Shown here: piece by piece, positions 58,051-64,000 of the stretch
How the letters are laid out: every line of letters begins with the position of its first letter
Numbering within the stretch: the stretch's first letter is position 1
Source: Lepidonotus clava
Taxonomy: Eukaryota > Annelida > Polychaeta > Phyllodocida > Polynoidae
Assembly: GCA_936440205.1 (NCBI GenBank)
Contig: OW387136.1
Location: forward strand, 16,960,788 to 17,024,787
Length of the DNA stretch: 64,000 nt
Direction of reading: 5' to 3'
Notes under the pieces: generated by a model
What the model saw: the letters and a program-made list of their open reading frames with translations, nothing else
The model's database searches: none
What the model was told of the DNA's origin: nothing
Translations under genes and position numbers: made by a program

Positions 58051-58476
58051 TCAGGGGTGGATACAGGATTTCGGAAAGAGGAGGGGTCTGCATATAGGCT
58101 CAGTACTAAAAAAGCGCGCATTTACACACATACGGATGATCTATTTTTCTCTATGGAAAGTTTAAAGCCCCCATACCCACTTGGACAATTTGGACCTCGG
58201 TGATTCTATTTTCCTTTGGTCGCCCGTCAGTATAGTGTATTGAAATATGCATTTTTGATCTGAATCGCTGGGAAAATCGACCGGCAATTTGCCGGATGAT
58301 ATTATCAAACATGTTCATTTCAATAACATACTAACAGGCTACCAGAGGAAAATACGATCGCCGAAGTCCAACGTGTCCTAGTGGGTATTGAGCTTAGGTC
58401 CTCATCAAAAGCGAGGGTTCAGGGTTTAGGACCACCTGGACAACCGTACCCCCCTCCCCTCCGGATCCACCCCTGA
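58051..58476. mobile_element. TCAGGGGTGGAT-ended element carrying a CCCATACCCACTA MITE
   Basis: The outer ends TCAGGGGTGGATACAGG and CCGGATCCACCCCTGA are inverted repeats resembling hAT-type termini. The nested copy 3 of the CCCATACCCACTA family is at 58162-58395 (AAAGCCCCCATACCCACTTG ... CCTAGTGGGTATTG). Confidence 0.55.
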
Positions 58477-61019
58477 GTGTCAAAGTGGCATTTTAGAGAG
58501 TTGTTAGTCCCATAGGTCAGATAACAATTAGATGCAGCAGAGAGAGTAGTGAGAAGGATAATCAACAAGATTAGAATAACACCTTCTGTGTAAATAAATA
58601 TCCTGAGGAGACTAACCAGCCGAAACCGGTCAGTTTTACACCTTCCAACGTCACCGCTCCAAATGATAAAAAAAAACCTGTCCACCAAATGCTAGAAGTT
58701 GAGTTTGATAAGTTTAACTCTTCTTAAAACATCCTGATAAGACTATGCATGGGGATCATATTTATTTTGATTACAGTAAACATTGAATACATGTGCGCTA
58801 TAGCTCTATGAATTTCAACTTCAATTCTTGGGTGTGGATATCTATTCTATATGTTTAGTATTGACACCTTTACCAGTATACGAAGAGTTCCTGTAATAAA
58901 AGCACACAACGAAAAGATATTAGACACATAGTGACCTATAACACCAGAGTGAATGTCTCGGAAAGTCAATTCTCTCAAATTATAGAGAAGTCTGTGTCTG
59001 TTTCCTCCAGTATGTCACCTTGAGGAAGGTTTGGACTACTTCATTTTTCTTACCAAGGGGGGTCAATTACATGTTAAGATCGATACGGTATTTACCAGAT
59101 GGCCACCAAACATCCCACATTTTACAAACTAAGTTACAAGAGTGTCTCAATAAGGTCAAGCTTTAGAGTGGACTAGAGGACATTGACCATACTTACTCAC
59201 TAATGGACAAGTTGAGAGCTCATAAAAGTGATGCCAAGAAAATACTGTTTGCCCAGTGCTTTAGGGAGGATGGAGGTCGAACAGGCCAGCCGATGTAGTG
59301 TAGACGACGAGGTACGTATGGCTAGGGTACGATGGTCAATTACATCAAAAGGTTTATGAATGACTGGATCAATCTGTTGGCTTTCCCGCCGGTCCAAATC
59401 CCTTCCCTCTTTAAGAGCTGTAAGGTCGCTATGCCACAAGGAGATGCTATCCCACAAATATTCAGTCTACTTCAAGACACTATATCCTGTAAACAGATGC
59501 TATCCTTTAAACTGGTTTGTGGTATAGCAGCATCATAAAGACACTGTCTCCCAAACAGATGCTATCGCACAAAAAGACCCTATTACTCAAATGGCTTACT
59601 AAGGGATCAAGAAGCACTATAAGCATGGGCCATACCAATATCAATATTGGATGGAAAAAGTGTACAGTGGTGAAGATGGATCAACCTTGATCCGCATGTT
59701 TGCATCTTAGCGTCTTGTAGTGATGCTATCCAATAAACAGCTGCTAAATATTTCACATGTTTTATATTTCTCCATAGCCAAGGCGATTAGTTAGTCGCCG
59801 GATGATGTACTAAAGTGTCCTCTAGTCACCAGCAGATTTAAAACAAGAGTGTCCCAACGTGATTAATTAGTTGCCCAAAGACTATCATTCCCTTCTTGGT
59901 TGCCTCTGAAAACCACTTATTGCCGTTGTTAGCCGCCAAGTGGGGACGCGGCATTAGCAACTGTTTATGGGATAGTATCTTGTGGTGATGCTATCCAACA
60001 AACTCCCAAGTAGGATGGTGTATCTTTGTGGGATAGTGTCCTAACAATGGGCAGTAACGGGAATGTTTGACAGAATACATCAGTGGACGTGCCCTCTAGT
60101 TATTATAGACAATTACCCACTCTCTGGACACGTTGTCTCTTTTTCTTTCTTTGGTGTACGCACTTCACGATAAGATGGAACACCGCCCGTGCTTGCCCAA
60201 AACTGTGAATAACACCAAATTTCAGCAGCTGCAGCTGGTGAGTGTTAATATTTCAGTAGTGCCTTTGCCCCAAATAGGGGGACGTGCGCCCCCTGTGGCC
60301 CCCTCCCCCCTAAATCCGCCACTGACAGGGGCGGGGACCATACTTCCCCGATCCGCCCCAAGGTCCTTTATTAGCCAACCATAATGTATACTGATAATAA
60401 TATGAAATTATAGGCATGGTTCTGTAATGGAAGAGTAGACAATGTCAAACCGGCCATAACCTGATGTTCCCATTTCAACTACGATTGATTGTAACTGGAA
60501 AGAAACAGTGTACACTCAGAAAAGCAGTGCCTAGTATTGAGGCGTGTCGACTGTATAAATTGTTGAAATAAAACAAATAATAAAAAAAATAACCCAGGGT
60601 AACGAATATATCCTTTGTCTTTCTGCGCCACATCTCAGTCAATACCCCAGTGTAGCTCAGGCCCGAATAACCTGTACAAATCACCACAAATGAATTTGCT
60701 TGTCACTTGGGCCTTCGTCCTTCCTCAGCTGATGGCCAAAAAGCACGAGTTGCAATTTCCTATCGACCCTCTATGCGTGCAATATGGGCGGTACCACGTT
60801 CACCTAGATATTAAACGATGGCATATATGTATAACGGCCATCTGAGGATCCTGTCCATTCACATGACGTAGGGTTATTGCATACCGAATCATGAATTTGG
60901 GGCCTTTACCCCTAAAATCGACCCAGCGGCATGGCCATTTCTTACGCTTATCTCTATGATACAGAGCTAAAAACAACAGAAATTGTGAAAATGAAGTTAC
61001 ATGCCACAACCAGCGTTAC
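58477..61019. other. Intergenic
   Basis: Loose repetition of GATGCTATCC-type words at 59440-60010. A GC-rich block, GTGCGCCCCCTGTGGCCCCC, at 60284-60310 resembles ends of hAT-type MITEs. No exon is recognised. Confidence 0.45.
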
Positions 61020-61263
61020 TAAAGCCCCACACCCCCTCAATGATCTAACCGTTGACGGACGATGGGTGACTGGGCAAATCGCTGGTAAAGTCACCGGGCG
61101 ACTCAGGATCACTGGGTGACTCTGGGTGACTCCTGGGCGACAGGCCACTGGCGACGTGATCGTTGGGAAAATCGCCGGGAAAATGCCTAGGGAAATATCA
61201 AACATGCTAGATATTACAATCGCCCCTCGCCTATCGCCGGTAAAATCGCCTAGTGGGTAGGGG
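61020..61263. mobile_element. MITE, CCCATACCCACTA family, copy 4
   Basis: Starts TAAAGCCCCACACCCCCTCA and ends AAATCGCCTAGTGGGTAGGG. The centre has tandem ACTGGGTGACTC-type units. A separate inverted pair, GGGAGACTGGTGAGAA with its complement, follows at about 61261-61332. Confidence 0.58.
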
Positions 61264-62118
61264 AGACTGGTGAGAACTGAATGGCAGAAATGCAATGAGG
61301 GTATCATAGTGTCCCACTTCTCACCAGTCTCCCATATAGCCCTTTAATATCGACTCGTGACACAGGGATAATTAAACGAGCAGGAGATGTGCATAAATGC
61401 ATTCTTAAACTCGACAGGTGAAATGCAATCCACCCTTATCCTTGGCCCTGAGAATCTTTTTCCTGCACGGTCTGGCCGTACTTTCTTTTCTTTAACTATA
61501 TATATGACCTTCTCCATGTCTCGGAAGTGACAGTGTGTGGCAAGGGCCAAGTGGATTTGTTTTCCTTTTTCAGAAGGTCACCAACAATATCATTAGTTAC
61601 CTAACGAATTTGGCGTGGTCGAGTTCCAACTTATCAAATCAGCACGTTGCCACAGCAGATGCTGTCGTTTTGAAAGCAAATCTGAAATCATGATACCTTG
61701 TTTTAAAACTTTCTTGAAACCCAATAAAAAAAGACAGGCCTACAGCACTATTCAGACAGAACTTTCTTATTCAATTTTACATCTAGAGAGAAATGGGAAC
61801 CCTCGTCGCCCACACGATAAGATTCTGCCTAACACCTTCCCGTGAAAAGGACCTTAACAGTAGTGGTCCGTATCCGGATGGAGGGGGCACACACCTCACA
61901 GTTTGATTGATTAAGTTGGTTTTTTTTCTCCGTAACGTTACACTCATTTCCCGCGTTGAATATATATATATATATGAACGATTCTCTTTTCTAGAATATT
62001 AGAATGTAGATTTATTTTTCAATATGGAGTAAAAAAGTGAAACGCTTCTAATGCAGCTTGTTTACTAATGCTGGATAATCAGCAATAACGTAGGAGCTCT
62101 GTCGGGAAGGGTTCATCT

Positions 62119-62276
62119 AAAGCCCTATATAACAAAATACTATATATCTTACATATCATTTGAAAGAGAATTACAAACCCTTTTTAGTGATATATTAAAT
62201 ATGTATGATTAACTATTATTTCCACTTCCGATTTTTGAAATCGGTTGTAAAATCTGTTGGTGGAAACAGGGCTTTA
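62119..62276. mobile_element. MITE, GCCGTATTCCA family, copy 3 (left arm shortened)
   Basis: The right end TTGGTGGAAACAGGGCTTTA and the TATCATTTGAAAGAGAATTA body match the family. The left inverted repeat is reduced to AAAGCCCTATA, so this is an internally deleted copy. Confidence 0.55.
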
Positions 62277-63339
62277 GTAACCTCGGAATGCGATATACTA
62301 CAGTTTGATAATAATCCCGCTATCCTGATTAAAATAGATGTAGAGCATACCCACAATTATATGTATTAATTCTTTTCACTTCCATAGTGGATGCTATAGA
62401 AGTCACATGTTGCCTCGTCCCATCATCCTACAATTATATGTATAAGTTCGACATACGTGTAAAAAAAACATGGGTGCGGCCAAAGAACAAAGGCCCTCAG
62501 CGAAACTGCACGTACCCCCTTGTTCGTGTGACGCTCTGCACGTGCTGAACGACAACAATTAGGGTCCCTGTTTCAAGGAAGCTTCTTTTCTATGAAAGTT
62601 ACTAAAGGAGGCTAAAACAGCCCGCGCCATGTCCTATTTATCCACCACCAGAGGCACCAAACTTTCCAGACATTTTCCAGGTAGTTGAACGATGTATATG
62701 CGAGGCGGATGATAGATGGGGTATAAGTAAAGCGTATAGATCACCTGTCTGCCCTGTCTGGAGACTTGTAAGACCGGCTATAAAACGTGCTGAAGACGTC
62801 ATAAGACGCCGAAGAATGCAGGCGTCCTTTTGGTGATCATATTAAAATCATCAATATTATCAATTCAAAAATACATGGATCAAACCTTTTCATTATTTTT
62901 TTATCTATAATAACTAATCGAAGTCATATTAACCAATTACTATAATTTTGAATTCATGAATTAAAGACTTATCAGGTAGTCACTCACGTGGGTAGGCCTA
63001 TGGTGAACACATGTTGAGCACTAAAATATGGTCACGTGAGCACGTCTGCACAAGGTCTGTATTCCGTGGACGGCTGCTTATTGTGTTCTGTTTGATTGTC
63101 ACAGGTTTGTGAAGTAGGTGACCACATTTTGTATTGGCTCGCTTATCTGGCAAACTAATTTAGACAGTGGGTTTGAATTACATGATTAATTACAAAAGTC
63201 TAAAATCAGTGCACCTTAATGCAGTTGATCCATGAAAATTAATGTAATTCACCTCTCGAAATTGTTATTTGTCTTACGCCCACTGTGTTTTTAAAGGAGT
63301 CCTTACTTTCCCCATTTGCACCCTGACCTTTACCAAGTA
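62277..63339. other. Intergenic
   Basis: Nothing recognised beyond ordinary sequence leading into the CpG-rich block. Confidence 0.4.
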
Positions 63340-63725
63340 GGAAGTTCCCTGACGGCGTGCGTAGGAAGTACCCAACGGCGAACGTAGTGCGCCTGCGCTA
63401 TGCCGTCACGATTCCCACATCCGGTTCAGAGATTCCTCCCATCGATCACGTGACCTGTATGAAATCGTCACGTGACCAAGCAGAAGTTACAGCCGACCTG
63501 CTGGCGTCCTGTCCGGGCTGATCAGGAGCAACGAGATCTCCCGAGACCCCGCGAGATCGTGACGAAAAGAAGGATGGGATTTGACGGGTCTAGGCTGACC
63601 TTTGACCTACTCGTGACCTCTGACCTTCCGACGTCTGACCATTAGACTGTGCGTCTCTAAGACATGCCCTGACTTTAGTTTAATTGAGGACACTGAGAAC
63701 TCCCCCTATTGAGGCAATCAGGTAA
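63340..63725 (+). promoter_or_regulatory. CpG-rich putative promoter / first noncoding exon
   Basis: CpG density is far above the rest of the window. Seen elements: GTGCGCCTGCGC (NRF1-like), ACATCCGG (ETS-like, reverse), two CACGTG E-boxes within GATCACGTGACC and CGTCACGTGACC, then two DR1 motifs (63596-63626). A possible donor CAG|GTAACA lies at 63721. There is no TATA box. This suggests the 5' end of a gene beyond the right edge; orientation is inferred only from the donor. Confidence 0.5.
63596..63626. promoter_or_regulatory. Two tandem DR1 nuclear-receptor sites
   Basis: TGACCT-t-TGACCT at 63596-63608 and TGACCT-c-TGACCT at 63614-63626, five bases apart. Read on the other strand they are AGGTCA direct repeats with one-base spacing, the known consensus for HNF4, RXR homodimers and PPAR/RXR. 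Binding is not shown. Confidence 0.6.
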
Positions 63726-63935
63726 CAACAATATTGTCTCTGAAACGGTAATGCAAAGTTCTACTATTTTTAGACATCTGTGTTATTCTCTGTATAAAAT
63801 TTGCAGACATATTATTGAAAAGCCTTTATAAGACCTATAGGATGTGCAATATAAGAGACAAGAAATGCTATCTGAGGTGGAGACGGTAAACTATCTGCCA
63901 TTCAAAATACGTTTGAGCGCTAAAGGCACCACAGT

Positions 63936-63960
63936 ACCTTACCTTACCTTACCTTACCTT
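63936..63960. repeat. (ACCTT)n microsatellite
   Basis: Five perfect pentamers ending in a diverged sixth. Confidence 0.85.
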
Positions 63961-64000
63961 ATCTTGGCACTGCCTATACGAAAGACGTCGCCTCAATAGG

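Noticed and set aside
63869-63998. Short frame downstream of the CpG-rich block
   Set aside because: It runs through the ACCTT microsatellite and closes within 44 codons; not a credible first exon.

Overview
The window is nuclear DNA of an animal, most likely a marine invertebrate; I cannot place it more precisely. It is AT-rich and gene-poor, with exon-intron genes using GT-AG (once GC-AG) splice sites, LINE 3' ends, tRNA-derived sequences and many short terminal-inverted-repeat elements (MITEs). There is no operon structure and no bacterial signal. Most short open frames in the window are chance frames or translations of repeats.

The one clear gene locus is a head-to-tail pair of thiopurine S-methyltransferase-like (TPMT family) genes on the minus strand. 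Copy A has its coding exons between 27612 and 32878, copy B between 37622 and 48625. I reconstructed both by hand: each has eight coding exons of identical lengths (137, 93, 130, 53, 75, 86, 45 and 110 nt) and an open 242-residue frame, close to the 245 residues of human TPMT. The proteins differ at about 33 positions (about 86% identity by eye). A likely 5' noncoding exon precedes each copy (ending at 36024 and 50248). The duplicated unit is roughly 26.37-36.2 kb (A) and 36.74-50.45 kb (B). B is longer because LINEs and MITEs landed in its introns; A often preserves the empty site.

Region by region: 1-5.3 kb is featureless apart from hairpins and repeat relics. 5.3-10.8 kb holds two inverted copies of a ~660-bp repeat on either side of a ~1.05-kb foldback element made of short GGACAACTACCCC-type units; a smaller relative lies at 21.4-21.6 kb. 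10.8-15 kb has degenerate tandem repeats and a nested element. 15.7-17.0 kb has a 51-bp minisatellite, a dense ACGT/CRE-like array and a 44-bp perfect palindrome. 17.1-19.4 kb has two adjacent terminal-inverted-repeat elements, the second carrying two tRNA-like sequences. 20-26.4 kb has MITEs, a LINE 3' end and one unexplained 125-codon frame. 26.4-50.4 kb is the TPMT pair. 50.4-63.3 kb is intergenic, with a 1.6-kb element carrying 11-bp and ~35-bp tandem repeats and several MITEs. 63.3-63.7 kb looks like a CpG-rich promoter of a gene running off the right edge, with two perfect or near-perfect DR1 nuclear-receptor sites.

I found no phage-like, CRISPR-like or retroviral system. The most interesting material is the TPMT pair with its record of insertions, the foldback family, the ACGT array and the nested MITEs.
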